From: Marchantia polymorpha subsp. ruderalis
Taxonomy: Eukaryota; Streptophyta; Marchantiopsida; Marchantiales; Marchantiaceae
DNA length: 64,000 nucleotides
Direction: 5' to 3'
Assembly: GCA_037833965.1 (NCBI GenBank)
Contig: AP031354.1
Span: 1,900,001 to 1,964,000 of the forward strand
Below are positions 23,598-35,746 of the stretch, piece after piece. Under the pieces are notes generated by a model, which did no database searches, was not told the origin of the DNA, and saw only the letters and a program-made list of their open reading frames with translations. Position numbers and translations under genes: made by a program. How positions within the stretch are numbered: the first letter of the stretch is position 1; every line of letters starts with the position of its first letter.

Positions 23598-26500
23598 ATG
23601 CAACGTCCTCGTTGCACATACGTTCAAACTCCTTAACTATCAAAGGTGCATTTGCTAAATTTTTAGCTGGTTCCCAAGTTGATTCATACGATGGATAACC
23701 ATTCCATTGAATCAAATATTCTACTTTGGGATATTTATGACCTCGAATACGTTTCTTGAGTATCTTTTCTACCTCAAACTCCTCATGATCTGCTATCAAG
23801 GTTGGAAGAGGAGGTGGTGCTGGTTGGTTGGTGAATTGTTTTGGTCGTGGTACATGCTTTCGCAATCGTGACACATGAAATACTGGATGTATTTTCATAT
23901 GTGACGGAAGTTCCAACTTGTATGACACTTCACCAACACGCTTCAAAACCAAAAAATGTACCAATGAACCTAGGGTTTAACTTTGGTGTTCCTACAAGAG
24001 ACAAATTCGTTGTAGATAACCAAACATGATCTCCAACCTCAAAAATCACTTCTCTACGATGAGCATCGGCATGCTGCTTTTGCCGATTTTGAACTATCAC
24101 CAACTTCTCCTTGGCCTGATGTAGTCCTCGGTGAATATGCTCCACGAATTCGTTGACTGCTGCAACTTTGGTTGAAAATTCCTCTTCTTTGGGAAGTCTC
24201 ATCAAACTTGAAGGAGTTATAGGATGAGCTCCATACATAATAAAAAAATGGAGACACTTTTGTGGATGCATTAACAGAATTGTTATATGCAAATTCCACA
24301 AGTGGCAAAAGGTTGTCCCACTCTTCTTGCTCTTCTAATGTGAATGCTCGTAGCATATCCTCTATGGTTCTATTTGCCCTCTTAGTTTGTCCATCTGTTT
24401 GAGGGTGATAGGCCGTTGACATTGCTAGTTTTGTTTTGAAAAAACTAAACAAAGTTTTCCAAAATAAACTAATGAAGTGAGTAACTCTATCCGTGATTAA
24501 CACTTTGCTTAAGCCATGATTCACAAAAATTGCATCTAGATACAATTGAGCTAGTTGTGGAGCTGTTACTGTTTTTGTGGTTGGCCTGATGTGAATCATC
24601 TTGCTCAATTTGTCCACAAAAACCATCACTGAATCATGTCCTAACGAAGTCCTTGGTAACTCACATACAAGATTCATGGTGACATGTTCCCACCGCTGTT
24701 CGGGAATAGGAAGAGGCTGTAATAAACCCGCTGGTTTTTGATTACTTGCCTTGTTTTGTTGACAAGCAACACAACTTTGAACATAAGACTCCACATCCTC
24801 ACGTATTTTGGGCCAATAGTACACTCGTTGTATACTCTCCACGGTTTTTTCCACTCCCACATGACCTGCAATGGCTGTATCATGACTTTCTTCCAAAATC
24901 ATTGTGCGCAAATCGTGATCTTGTGGAATCCATATACGCTGATTGTAAAACGCCAAACCTCGAGATTTCTCTGCCTTTCCAGTTTGTAGTGCCCGAGTGA
25001 TCTCTTCATCCTCCTTTGTGGCTTGTGACATCTTGCTCCACCAATCCGCCTGAATTTTCACTTCTGCAACATGATTCAAACAAGGCATGCGTGTGAGAGC
25101 ATCTGCAAGTTGCTTCTTTCACTCCACGTACACAATCTTCATGTTGAAGCGTTGACGCCACTCTGCCCATCGAATTTGTCGTTTGGACAGATCCTTCTGA
25201 GTTTCCAAATAAACCAAGGGTTTATGATCAATCTCCACCACAAACTCCTTATCACCCAAGTAATGCTTCCAATGTTTGGTTGCCAACACGATGGCTAACT
25301 CCTCTCGTTCTGCCGTGTGATAATTTTGTTCCGCCGCCACCAACTTTCGAGAATAGAAAGCAACTGGATGCCATCCATCCTCCGATTCTTGTTGAAGTAT
25401 GCCACCTACTGTTGTAGCTGATGCGTCAGTGGCCAACTTGATAGAACGGTTAGGATCATACCACTTGACAATAGGTGCGTGTAACAAAGCATCTTTCAAT
25501 GCTTGAAAAGCTAACTCTTGAGCTGTTCTCCATCTCCACTTTTGACCTTTCCCTAACATGGAAGTCAAGGCCTGAGCTAGTCGAACAAAACCTTTCACAA
25601 ATCTACGATAGAATCCAGTGAGCCCTAGAAAACTCTTCAATTGAGTTTGATCCTCAGGTGCTATCCAATTCTGAATGGCACCTATCTTCTCACTTATCAC
25701 TTGGAGTCCTGTAGCTATAACTCTATGACCCAAGTAATCTAGTTCTGATTTGCCAAATTCACATTTTGAAACTTTGGCATACAATTGATTGTCTCTTAAA
25801 ACTTGAAGTACCTCTCGTAAATGACTTCTATGATCACTCAAAGTTTTGCTGTACACCAATATATCATGTAGAAAAACAATGAGAGATTTATCTAGAAGGG
25901 CGAAAGATATCGTTCATCAATCCCATGAATGTAGCTGGTGCATTAATGAGACCAAAAGACATCACCAGATACTCAAAGTGTCCATACCTAGTACGAAAAG
26001 CTGTCTTGTGAACATCTTCATATGCAATTCGAATTTGATTGTAGCCGCTTCTCAAATCTAGCTTGGTGAAGTACTTCGCTCCTTGAAATTGATCAAACAA
26101 ATCATCCATACGAGGTAATGGATATTTGTTTTTCACTGTTTGCTGATTCAACCCGCGATAATTGATACATAGTCTCATGGATCCATCCTTCTTCTTCACA
26201 AAGAGTATTGGAGCTCCGTAAGGTGAAACACTTGGTTGAATGAATCCCTTGCTCAACATCTCCTCCACTTGAGCTTTGCATTCTTCCAATTCGTTTGGAG
26301 CCAAACGATACGGAGCTTTGCAAGTTGGTGTACTTCCTGGTATCACCTCAATCTTGTGATCTACTCGCCTCTTTGGTGGTAATCCTGCAAGTAGATCATC
26401 TAGAAAAACATCTTTATACTCCATAAAAATGTCGTTCAAGGACTTCGGGATGTAAGGTTTGTCCGTGGACCCAATATCTCTTATAAGTCCAAGGAAACAT

Positions 26501-27021
26501 ACATCATCTCTAGAAATGGATGCTGTACCCATCACAAAGAGGGGTAAATTCCTATTCTGAGATCTAATTCTATCTCCATAGATCTTCCATCCACTACTTG
26601 TAATCACTTTTCTTCTCCAATCTACCTTCGGATTATATTGTTCCATCCATGGCATTCCAAGGATGACATCATATCGAGCTAAACGAATTACTCTCCATTC
26701 AATGCTCTCCTTGTATCTACCTATGGATAATTCTACACTCCGTGGTAGTGTTTCTATCACTTCATTTTGCCCGTTTGGCAATTCAACTTCTTCACTCACG
26801 TTCTTCATCAACATCAAACCTAACTTCATAGCAACACTCCTTGATAGAAAATTCTCAGTTGCTACACGATCAATTAAAACTCTCACCTTGTGTCCTTCCA
26901 TGAAATCATCAGTGACAATGAGTTGAGCTTGCTTCTTACCCCTTCCATTAGCTCCCAACCATTGCCTTCTTCCAACCTCGCTTTTTCTTCGCTTTGTAGA
27001 ACCAGTAAGGCCGCGAGGCAA
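23593..27021 (-). pseudogene. Chromovirus pol: protease, RT, RNase H, integrase, chromodomain (broken)
   Basis: Fragments in order: protease/RT 27021-25888, RT end and RNase H 25859-25119, integrase 25088-24054, integrase C-terminus 24301-23930, chromodomain 23964-23593. Protease: the DSGA motif is [18 protein letters not shown] and [10 protein letters not shown] are kept, but the frame shifts near 25897 and the catalytic F-I-D-D box reads F-L-H-D. RNase H: TDASATTVGG. Integrase: HHCC zinc motif (GHVGVEKT, then CVACQ); the first catalytic Asp is Asn (VTMNLV) and the Glu is Lys (DGQTKRANR). Chromodomain: VEKILKKRI, EYLIQWNGYPSYESTWEP. RNase H and integrase share one frame, split by TGA at 25119-25121. 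Further frameshifts occur near 24060-24300 and 23930-23964. Not functional. Confidence 0.93.
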
Positions 27022-28103
27022 GATTGCTGGTGATCTTCGTTTCCCGAAACTGCTTCCTCCACCTCTTCATACTCTATCCCCTCCATATTGTTGAACGGGC
27101 GTCGCTGCATGGGCCGTCCTCCTTGTTGTGTCGGCCAAACTCGACAAAACTTGGCTATGTGATCCATTTGTCCACATGCATAGCATTGGCGATTGTCACG
27201 AACTCTAGGTCCTCCTCGAACCATTCCATTATTTGCATAACTTTCTTGCAAATTTGGAACTCCTGGTTGCCTAATCTCACCTCCAAATCTTGGTGGTGGT
27301 CCTCTTGTTGGTGCAAAACCTTTTCTACGTCGAAGGTTTCCCAACTCTATCGGTGTTGGACCAGATGGATCTCAAAAATTGCTCACTAGTTCACCGTGTG
27401 TGACATCAAAAGCACCCGAAATTTGTTGAGCAATTGCGATTGCTTCATTCACAGTAGATGGATTGCTTACCATCACCTCCTTTCGAATTTGATCCTTCAA
27501 GCCTCGTTTAAACACGTCCAAGGCTTCAGCTCCACTCATATCCATGATAGATACTTGAAGATCACGAAATTCTTCAATGTAATCATGAATACCTCCTTTC
27601 TGCTTCAGATCCCACAACTTCATTCTTGCAGTTTGAAGAGAATCCACCGCTTGAAAATTTTGCAGAAGTCCTTCCTGCATTCCACTCCACGAAATGGTAG
27701 CACCTCGTTCTGAAAGCATTCTCTCCCATGTTGTGTATAATATGAGAGCCTTATCCGTAAGATAAGATCTCATGAACATTCCTGCAATATAATCAGAAAC
27801 ATGAAAATGGGATAAATGAATATTCATCCTCATAATCCATCCTTCTAACACTTCCATTGCTCTACTCCCTTTGTAAGCTTCCACCTTACAGGATTTCCAT
27901 TTGAAGCAAAAGATTTGCTTGATCTTCAATCTCTTGAAGACGTCTCCTATTTGCCTCTGCTGCATCAATAGGAGTTGGTTCTGGCTGAACTTGGGAAGCT
28001 TGAACTTGAGGTTCAACTTCCATCTCTCCAACTCTCTCTCTACTTTCTCACTCTCCAATGCGAAGATTTTATCTTCCATGGCTTGCCTACTTGGTATGCC
28101 CAT
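26883..28103 (-). pseudogene. Chromovirus gag with CCHC zinc knuckle, one premature stop
   Basis: The frame runs from 28103 to a TGA at 27372-27374, then continues in the same frame from 27344 to 26883. The first part has a coiled N-terminal helix (EKVERELERWK), a capsid-like Trp/Leu pattern (LILYTTWERM, LKQKGGIHDYIEEFRDL) and FKRGLKDQIRKEV. The second has the nucleocapsid knuckle CYACGQMDHIAKFC (CX2CX4HX4C) near 27176. Pol follows in a different frame (start of 27021 frame), so either translational shift or mutation separated them. It would form the virus-like particle. Confidence 0.88.
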
Positions 28104-28199
28104 CTACTATTGCTTTTCTCAACTCCTTCATCTCCGCCATGATTGCATTGAGAACCTCACCCATATCAATTGATGTCCCCATGCTTTCTCACACTCCCT

Positions 28200-28656
28200 C
28201 TAATACAAAGTGAGTATAATCACTATGTGACCTCTCAACAAAGGAGTCACAAAAGGTGCAGGTGACTCTATCACCGCTCTATAGTACTCCTCTCCATAAT
28301 TCCTCACAAGAAAATCTCTCCATATCCTCCTCTGTCTATATACTGTTCTGATCTCTACATAAGTGCTGAATCGAACCGGGCCAGGTGGTTCGCAATTCAA
28401 ATCCATGAAACAATCACTATAGAATGTATATAGTACAATCCCAAGTCTTTCCATAAGTAACTATTGGAAGAATCAGTGGCACTCTTGACTCCATCACTCT
28501 AGTCATAAAATCTGCACCCCAACAAGCCACAAGGTACATCCGAAAATGATGTTTCTCCATGCAACGAAGGTGAATATCGAATAGAATTGGCCAGTGTGGT
28601 ACTAGATTCCTTTCAATCCCGTCCATATCTGCAAAAACACAATTTCCCCTTGCCAT
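28200..28656 (-). pseudogene. Unrecognised leader frame between chromovirus PBS and gag
   Basis: Two overlapping - strand frames (28656-28417 and 28454-28200) join through a one-base shift into roughly 145 codons. The parts contain WPILFDIHLRC, FRMYLVACWGADF, then EPPGPVRFSTYVEI and RRIWRDFLVRNYGEEYYRAV. It reads like protein and is rich in aromatic residues and Arg, but matches no Gag, protease or envelope motif I know. An extra leader gene is uncommon for chromoviruses. Part of it may simply be non-coding leader. Confidence 0.35.
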
Positions 28657-28778
28657 CTCTCTCTACATGCAGATGAATGACCTCTGCCAGCCGCTATACA
28701 CTCTCAAGACTACACTCCATCATCACTCACTTGCTATTCCATGAGGGCTAATCCACACTCAAGGAAAGAGCAAGGTCG

Positions 28779-28790
28779 CTCTCATACCAT
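28779..28790 (-). promoter_or_regulatory. Chromovirus primer-binding site
   Basis: On the - strand ATGGTATGAGAGC directly follows the 5' LTR end GTTACA. It matches the common TGGTATCAGAGC (initiator tRNA-Met) with one difference. Confidence 0.8.
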
Positions 28791-29198
28791 TGTAACACTA
28801 GGGTTTAGAGAGAAGCTCACTCGAAGATAGAAACGTAAACTCTGAAGATGAGAGATACCAACAATGGTTCTCCTCTCCCTTATATAGCTCTCACCAACAA
28901 GTACAGGGTGATAAGATCTAATCCCCACCATCCAGCCCACTCCTAGTGGATGGATGACATGGCGGATAACCCTAACAAGCACACGGATCGCTGACGTGGC
29001 GCACCCAACTAACACACTCAAACCTTACCTACAAGCACACGGATTGCTGACGTGGCACTGTCAACTAACACATCCACTCTGTAACTACCAAGTGCGCGGA
29101 TCGCTGACGTGGCAGCTATGACTAGTGCACACTAAAGTATCTACATCAATATTTAGAGTAACCTCTACTTTAGTTCTAACTAACTAAAGATGGTTACA
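28791..29198 (-). repeat. 5' LTR of the chromovirus (408 bp)
   Basis: Same ends as the other LTR. It carries three of the 56-base GCTGACGTGGC units (28990, 29046, 29103) instead of four. The upstream related site is mutated to ATGACATGGC (near 28964). Confidence 0.92.
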
Positions 29199-29770
29199 TA
29201 AGGCCAAAATTCCTCCCTCGAAAAGCCTATGAGTAGGTCTGGAAGGTAAACCTGGACGAAATCCTCAAGATTCATTAAGTAGATTATGTGCAGTTTAGTT
29301 GCAATGTCGTTGTAGTCTAGACAAACTCTACGTGACCGTATATGTGTCGGAGTAACACTTGGGCAATGAGAGAAGAAGTCAGACGCAACTAACAAACTAC
29401 CAGGTGGCAAGTTAGAGGTTAGTGTATGTACAGTTATGTGGAAAAATGCAAGGCAGTGATAGTCAGGTCACTTAAAAAAATGTCGGTCAGTGGTGAAACC
29501 GGCCACTTTAAATAAAGCGCTAAGTGGTCCCAGCCACTTGTTTAAAAATCTGACGAGAAAGTTACATCACTATGATCCGGATCGCTCTGGTCCGAATCTG
29601 GAAGGTACAACTTCCAAAAATTGTAGAATAGGCTCTTCTATTAGGTTTAGAAGTAAAATTGTAGGTCTTTGTGGGAACGAAGTCGGAGCGGTTTACTTGA
29701 GAGCGCATTTAACTTAAATTAGATGCAAACCCGAGGATTACTGATCCGCAAGATTGCTACATGTGATTTT

Positions 29771-29788
29771 TGGCGCTGCTGCTGGGGA
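29771..29788 (+). promoter_or_regulatory. tRNA-Asp-like primer-binding site of the outer Gypsy element
   Basis: TGGCGCTGCTGCTGGGGA, nine bases after the apparent LTR end. Three mismatches to the tRNA-Asp 3' end complement. Confidence 0.65.
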
Positions 29789-30044
29789 CCTATTTGATTT
29801 ATTTCTAGACCTGTCAGAAACCTGCGTAAAATATTTGTAGTACAGAAGTGAGTTGTATTCACGGCTGTATGAAACAACATAAACAGGAAAGTGACAGTCC
29901 ACGAAGATCCAGCCGAAAGAAGAGAAGTGACAAAGAATCGGAGGATCTGTCTTTTGTTTCCATCATAGTGGATCTTGGTGGAGCCGAACCGGAAGAACTG
30001 ATCACAACCAAAGGAGGGGCAGTTCCACTGGAGGTGGTCAACCT

Positions 30045-31196
30045 TTGGAACTGAATTGCGGAAGTTCTCCTGACGAAGTTCACAGCATGGCCAAAAGCAC
30101 TTCTCGCTTGAAGTACCGGAAGTTCAAAGGTGATGAAAGGGAGGACGTGGACGAGTGGCTATGCGAGTTTAACTCAATTGCTGCAGCAAACCAGGAGGAT
30201 GACGCCACGAAGCTCCGCCTCTTCCAGGGATTACTAAAGAAAGAAGCCCTTCAATAGTACCTAGATGTGGCGGTACCGGTCCGAAACGATTGGGACCAGC
30301 TTACATTGACATTTCTCCGGACTTTTCGAGAAGTAGGTGGTGAAGCCAGAACGCTGGGGAAACTCAGCAAAATGAGGATGGAGCCAGGAGAATCTGTCCG
30401 GAGGTACGTGCAGAGGGTGAGGAGTCTCATTCGCAAACTTACTCCGGGCATTGCCCCAAGCGTACAAGTCGAGTGGTACGTATCTGGATTCCCAGATCGA
30501 ATAGGGTTTCAAGTCAGACAAGCTCGACCTCAGACGTTGCAGGAAGCGATGGAGGCTGCACAAAATTACGAGAATTCCAAACAGTCTCTACGCCAATCCG
30601 GAAGTCACTCAAAGAAGTAAGTCTACAAGGGAAAGAAGCAAATCCGGAGAAAGCGAGAGGTCAGCGACTCCAGCTCCGGAAGTAGCACCGATAGTTGGTC
30701 CGGCGCCAGTGAAGATTCGGAGGAAGATCACTCTCCTCGGAGAGCCTCCGGATCTAGAGGCCATCATGGAGAACGCGACCGGGCGGCAGTCAGACTTCAG
30801 GAGGAGGTGCCAGATGACAAGCGAATGATGAAGGACATCCAATCCAGTTGGATGGCCATCAAAGTCCAACTCGCTGAAACCCACAAGAACAGAAGGCCCG
30901 TTCCAACGATCCGAAACAATGTCTGGTGCACTCGATGCGGACAAGCTGGCCACTACCCGAACGAATGTCCTCATGTGCCACCAAAACAGGGACAGTTCGT
31001 GGACGAGACTGGATATGTATTCTTTGCTACTTCGGAATACGAGGAAGGGGAGCAAAACATGATACCTGTGTCTCAGGTCGCCCCATCATACGGGAGATCA
31101 CGGATGTTGCAACCCATGGTGACGCCAAGGTATCCATCCGGGATCGCTCTAGTATCCAGATTCCCTTCAAAAATTCAACAAACCTCGGTTTTTTAG
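30045..31196 (+). pseudogene. Gag of the outer Gypsy element, with CCHC knuckle, two in-frame stops
   Basis: One frame from the ATG at 30087 (MAKSTSRLKYRKFKGDERED) to 31196, interrupted by TAG at 30255-30257 and TAA at 30618-30620. The retrotransposon Gag core has VDEWLCEFNSIA, LTLTFLRTFREVGGEARTLG, MEPGESVRRYVQRVRSLI and VEWYVSGFPDRI. A Ser/Asp-rich basic linker follows, then the knuckle CTRCGQAGHYPNEC (CX2CX4HX4C) near 30937-30978. An upstream frame in another phase (29848-30054, basic and acidic, RRSSRKKRSDKESED) may be its shifted N-terminus. The frame ends abruptly at the flanking direct repeat with no protease. Confidence 0.85.
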
Positions 31197-31356
31197 TTTT
31201 GAACTAGTGTCTTGGAACCATTTAGTGTTGTTACCATCTAGGGTTTTGAGATATAAATTTTAATCTGATATAATGTACATTTAAAATATTTTTATCTTGA
31301 AATGTTTTGAAATGTAAAAAAAAAATATTGATAAAAAAATCATTATCTTTGATTGG
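31189..31356. repeat. Right copy of the ~168-bp direct repeat
   Basis: About 95 per cent identical to 22159-22327. It begins inside the last codons of the truncated gag and is followed by unrelated AT-rich DNA. Confidence 0.92.
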
Positions 31357-34300
31357 GTCAAAATATTACAACTTTTTTGCATGTTTTATTTTAGAAACAG
31401 TTTCAATAAAAGTTTTGATTAACTTTTTATGATAAAAAATTTTTAATTACGAGATTTTGAATTCTTTTGATACTAATTTTAGATGAATATTCTCGATTTG
31501 AAATATTGTTTCAAAATTTTGCAGTAGAATTAGTAAGTTGGTCTCAAAAATATATTATATATTATATTATATATTCAACTATATTGAATATAGTTGAACA
31601 GTTTAGCACTTTCTTGCAATTTTTTAGAATATATAGTGTACAATTGAAATATTGTAATATGTATAACACGTTAGAAAATTTGACATATTGGATTACATTT
31701 CTTTCAGAAAAAAATATAATTTAATATTGAATGTGTAATTTTGATGTAAGGAAATGCATTTTCAATACAAAATGTAGGCTTTTCAAAATTTTTTCTTCAT
31801 TTCAAATTACATTACATTACAGTTGTTAATTTACAATCGAAATAAAATAACTGTTATTATAGCATTTTGATCAATTAAATCAAAGTTATCAAATCAAAGT
31901 GTTAAGTAAATTATACTTAATTCCAAACATTGATACAAGTTGTAATGAAAGTTTGAGATATGTAATGAATCAAACACCAATATTTCTTTAAAAATATGTA
32001 TAATTAGACGATTGATTGAGCAAGACTAGATTTAAACTGCATTTTCTGAATATAAAAAATTTTAAAATAATAATTAATAAACTTTTTAATATTTGAACAC
32101 AAAATATTTTATGCTCAAAGACTATCAAACGCAATACAAAAAAATCGATATGAATGAGAAGATAGGAAATAATGATAACCGTGTTAGAATTCATGAAGTA
32201 TTTTATAGCCACAACATTGTAAGTGAAAAAAAGCTTATAAAGCATTGTCAATATTAACTACCTTTTTCTTAAAGTTTTGAAAAGTTTTATGAAAAAATAA
32301 TATAAGATGCATCAATAAGCCAAACTTGACTTCAAATTAATCAAAAAAACATAATGTTTCAAATATTCAACCTTCATTAAATTTTCAAACATATGTTTAG
32401 ATTTTTAAACACCAAAGCTAGAATCCACAAGATCTGCAACTAGTGCGAACTTTTATAACGTCTTTCTGAAATCACTTTCAATTAGTCTGGGAAAGATAGA
32501 ATTTTGAAGATCTGTATTTCCCACACTAATTGAAGGGAATTCTCTACTATTCTTTTTTCAAATACCAATTCCAAGTTTTTATTTAAGATAAGACAATAGT
32601 GAATCTTTTCATCTATCTCCTCTGTTACAGCTTTTGAAAAACAGCTCTTGAGGGAAAAAAGCAAACTGATTTTTGTCTTCTACTCGGATCAGGAGAATTT
32701 GGTTGAGAAAACTGAACTTCACTATCTTATTTTCCTTGGATTTTCCATGACGAGAATGGCTTTTCGTCCCAACTTTCATGGCAACAGTTATGATAGACTT
32801 GGACTTCGGCAATCGAATTGACAATGCAACCAAGAGAATATATGATGTATCTGATTTCACCATTAGAACACATATACGGAAAAGAGTAAAAATTTCACTA
32901 AAGATCGAAGTACATTAATCTCGGTAGTGTTCGTTTATAGAGTAAAGATTAAGAAAATGAATGATCTCGAAGTAATCATCTTTACTTCAATATAGTTGAC
33001 AAGACCAAAATTAACAACATTTATGTAGTCTACTATACTTTGACATAATATAAAGGTTCATAAATCTCATGCTAATGATTTCTAGATTAAACATTTCCAG
33101 TACAAATAATTGAACAGTAAACTTATTGCAAAAAATTCTTATCTTCGTAGACTAGTCAATGTTCTAAGATGTAGAATTTCTGTTGTGGAAGCCAGTACTC
33201 TTGAAATAGGTACATTCAAATTGAAGATAAAGATGTCGAGCATGTACAAAAGTCAATCAATTCTACTGCTTTTGTCTTCATCTTCTGGCGACGTAAAAGT
33301 TAAGAACGTGCATATCATCAACTTATTCTTGTAAAATGAAATGCAGATGTTGCAGGAAAACCTAAAGTACAACTCTAATCTCACTCCCCTTCGACAGTGA
33401 AGAAATGATGCCAGCATATAACCTTTAAGATCGTGCTCTGATCCCGATCGTTCGTTGATTCAATTACTTCTTCAAGATCGGACCTGGTGAAACTTGAAGG
33501 AGTATTGGAGAACCTGTTTTTCCATAGAGCACAATAAAAAGGTATATAAAGTCACAAAAATCGTAAGATACTCATCTTAAGATTTTTGATGCAGAGAGGA
33601 CAACCATTGCGCAAAGGCAGACAAAGCCAGGAGGGCTACAACAAGAGCTCGAGCATGTGCTGTCTGAGCCGATGACCTGGTTGTGCTCTTTCGGCACCGT
33701 TTTGGCGTACACGAGACCCTGGCACAAAAGACGACTTCATCAAATTATGATGCAGAATGGGAGGAAGCTCTCGTCCCATTTTACAGGATTAATATTTCCT
33801 CTAGCCACAGCCGCCGACGGATTCAATAGATCACTACTGTATTCACCTCTGACAAAGCGCCTCGAACGTGCCTTCCGACTGCAGGAGAAGAGTTTCTACA
33901 GCTTGCGTCCTCCAAAGTGCTTGGGCATGGGTCTATCTCTAGCTGCTCGCTATCTTGCCGGGTGATCAACATGAAGTATTTTTTTAATGCACAAGAGGGA
34001 GACAATGGCGGTGAGTCAGACTGATCTCTGCTCGACAGATAGTATACGGATGAGGACTGCATTGGGTTTGGGAACTCCAGTCACTGCAACTCCCACGAGG
34101 GTGTAGTTCTAGCCTGCCACCACCTCCCCAGATGGTTCTTCCTCTGAGCGACATGCAGGTAAAGGCTTGTCTTACCGGGAGCACCAGGAGGTCAAAATTC
34201 CGCTGGTGCAAAGATGACCCTAACAGAACGTATTTCATTGATACGGTCGGCCATTCCAAAGAGGGGGAGATCCTTTCCAAAAGATCGAAAGATGGCATGG

Positions 34301-35746
34301 CTTATGAAGATCGTGTTGTCAGAGGTGCAGGCTCTGCATGTGCAGCTCTTTGCCGCACAGTGATCTAGAAACAATTTACGGCGTCACCGCGAAAGTATGA
34401 ATCTGCATAAGTCCAGTTTTCAAAAACTCTGCTTTGACATCGTGGAAGCTTCCAGATTCACATCCATTGTGTGTGAGAGGGGTAACCTGGGATCTGATCG
34501 CTATGTGCCTAATCAACGTGTCCTGTTGTCTATGAACCCATCACCAGATTCATTAGAAACGGTTTAACAGGCTTAAAAGCTGTCTGTCTGCTGACAGTGG
34601 CCTTTAAAACTTCCGCTTCTGTGCAATTGCTCAAGTGCGGAGTTGCTGTAGACATGTACCAGGCCCTCCTGTAGCTGACGCGAATCACATCTCAGGTGAA
34701 ATAATCCAGGTACTCGTTCTCGAGATCCTCCTTGCACCCTGCGGTGCTGCGAGTACATAGTCGTACGTAGCCGAGGCTCAAGAGTGAACAACTTTTGGCA
34801 TTCCTTCTATTTTGCAATTCGAATCTTCTTAGCAGAGTTATGTTCTCAATACGCGTTGCAGACTGTTCATCTATCTCTGTTCGTTTCAACCTGCCACTTG
34901 ACAACACGGAGTACAGATATTACCGTTCGTCGGGGCTCGGAACATACAATCGGTTCTTGAAGAATACAACTGAAGATAGGCAGCGATCAGCAAGAGTGAA
35001 ATTATTGAGAAAACTCGCAAAAGTTGGTGGCTGTTTCCTCCAATCTCATAATGAGGCAATCATGAGTATCGCACAGACCAGAAAGAGAGGGAAACGGACT
35101 TCAAAATGACCACGAAGAATCCGGAGGTGAAGGCATTGAGAAGTGGGCATTGGATTCTGAATTGACGTGCAAGAACTAATGTGTACATAAGGAACATTGT
35201 GCAAACGAACCCAGCTGTGAACATGGAAAGGTTCTGCTTACAATTATGCTTCTGTGTTGCCCTAGAGTATCTGTCCTGTCTACTTCAACCAACTGTCCGC
35301 CAACCTGAATGCACCGATGATATTCTCAATGATGATACCAGCGCACATTGTCCACCTAAAAGAAGTAATAATCTTGTCGTCTACAAACTCTCTCAGCTGG
35401 ATTCCTTGCACCATAATTAGCAGTGGTTGGAGAACGCGGAACAATGGTTTCTTCTGTATGCTTAAATCTACATGAGCGGTGATGATCTGCTGCGAATCCA
35501 GTCTCGGCGTACTAAATAATTTAAGAGCATTCCTCGCCGTCTCTCCAAGACAATGCATCGACAGCGTTCAGGCCTTCATCATCGATTGCTCACGCCGAGG
35601 CTTGTAGCTGAGAGAACTCAAATTTAAAGCAGCGGCTCCCGGGTCGACAATCTGAATCTGGTGGTAAATCTGATCTTCGGTGGATGAGAAGCCTGCTTTG
35701 TAAATCATCCCTGGAAAGAGAACCTCGAAGAAGAATACGTCGGCTT
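31357..35746. other. Intergenic: AT-rich to about 33.3 kb, then gene-like composition without a recognised gene
   Basis: 31.4-33.3 kb is AT-rich with an (ATATT)n run near 31550. From 33.4 kb the composition is balanced and several short frames exist on both strands (for example + 34132-34368 and - 33984-34298). None shows a recognised domain, convincing start or splice pattern. Part of 35.3-35.75 kb is probably the 3' UTR of the phytocyanin gene at 35747. A small unrecognised gene at 33.6-35.1 kb cannot be excluded. Confidence 0.5.

Larger units (their letters stand above)
23116..29198 (-). mobile_element. Chromodomain Gypsy retrotransposon (chromovirus), two LTRs, inactive
   Basis: Read on the - strand: 5' LTR (29198-28791), primer site, leader frame, gag with CCHC knuckle, protease, RT, RNase H, integrase with HHCC, chromodomain, purine tract, 3' LTR (23579-23116). 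The order RT-RNase H-integrase plus a C-terminal chromodomain makes it a chromovirus. LTRs begin TGTAAC and end GTTACA. I count roughly eleven substitutions over the shared ~408 bases plus one 56-base unit difference, so it is a fairly young insertion. Multiple stops, frameshifts and catalytic changes show that this copy is dead. Confidence 0.93.
22330..31188 (+). mobile_element. Truncated Gypsy-type LTR retrotransposon (tRNA-Asp-like PBS), interrupted by a chromovirus
   Basis: The 5' LTR starts TGTGGGAACC at 22330 and appears to end TGCTACA at 29761; without the nested chromovirus it is about 1.34 kb. A TGGCGCTGCTGCTGGGGA primer-binding site follows at 29771-29788, three bases off the tRNA-Asp-type TGGCGCCGTTGCCGGGGA used by Tat/Athila-type Gypsy elements. 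A Gag frame with a zinc knuckle lies at 30045-31196. No protease, RT, integrase or 3' LTR follows: the element stops in gag and the second copy of the flanking repeat begins at once. It is a 3'-truncated, dead element. Confidence 0.75.

Noticed and set aside
27024..28173. + strand frames opposite the chromovirus gag
   Set aside because: Antisense shadows of gag; no independent motif.
33657..33965. 102-codon + strand frame as a gene
   Set aside because: No ATG at the frame start, no domain, and overlapping frames on the other strand.
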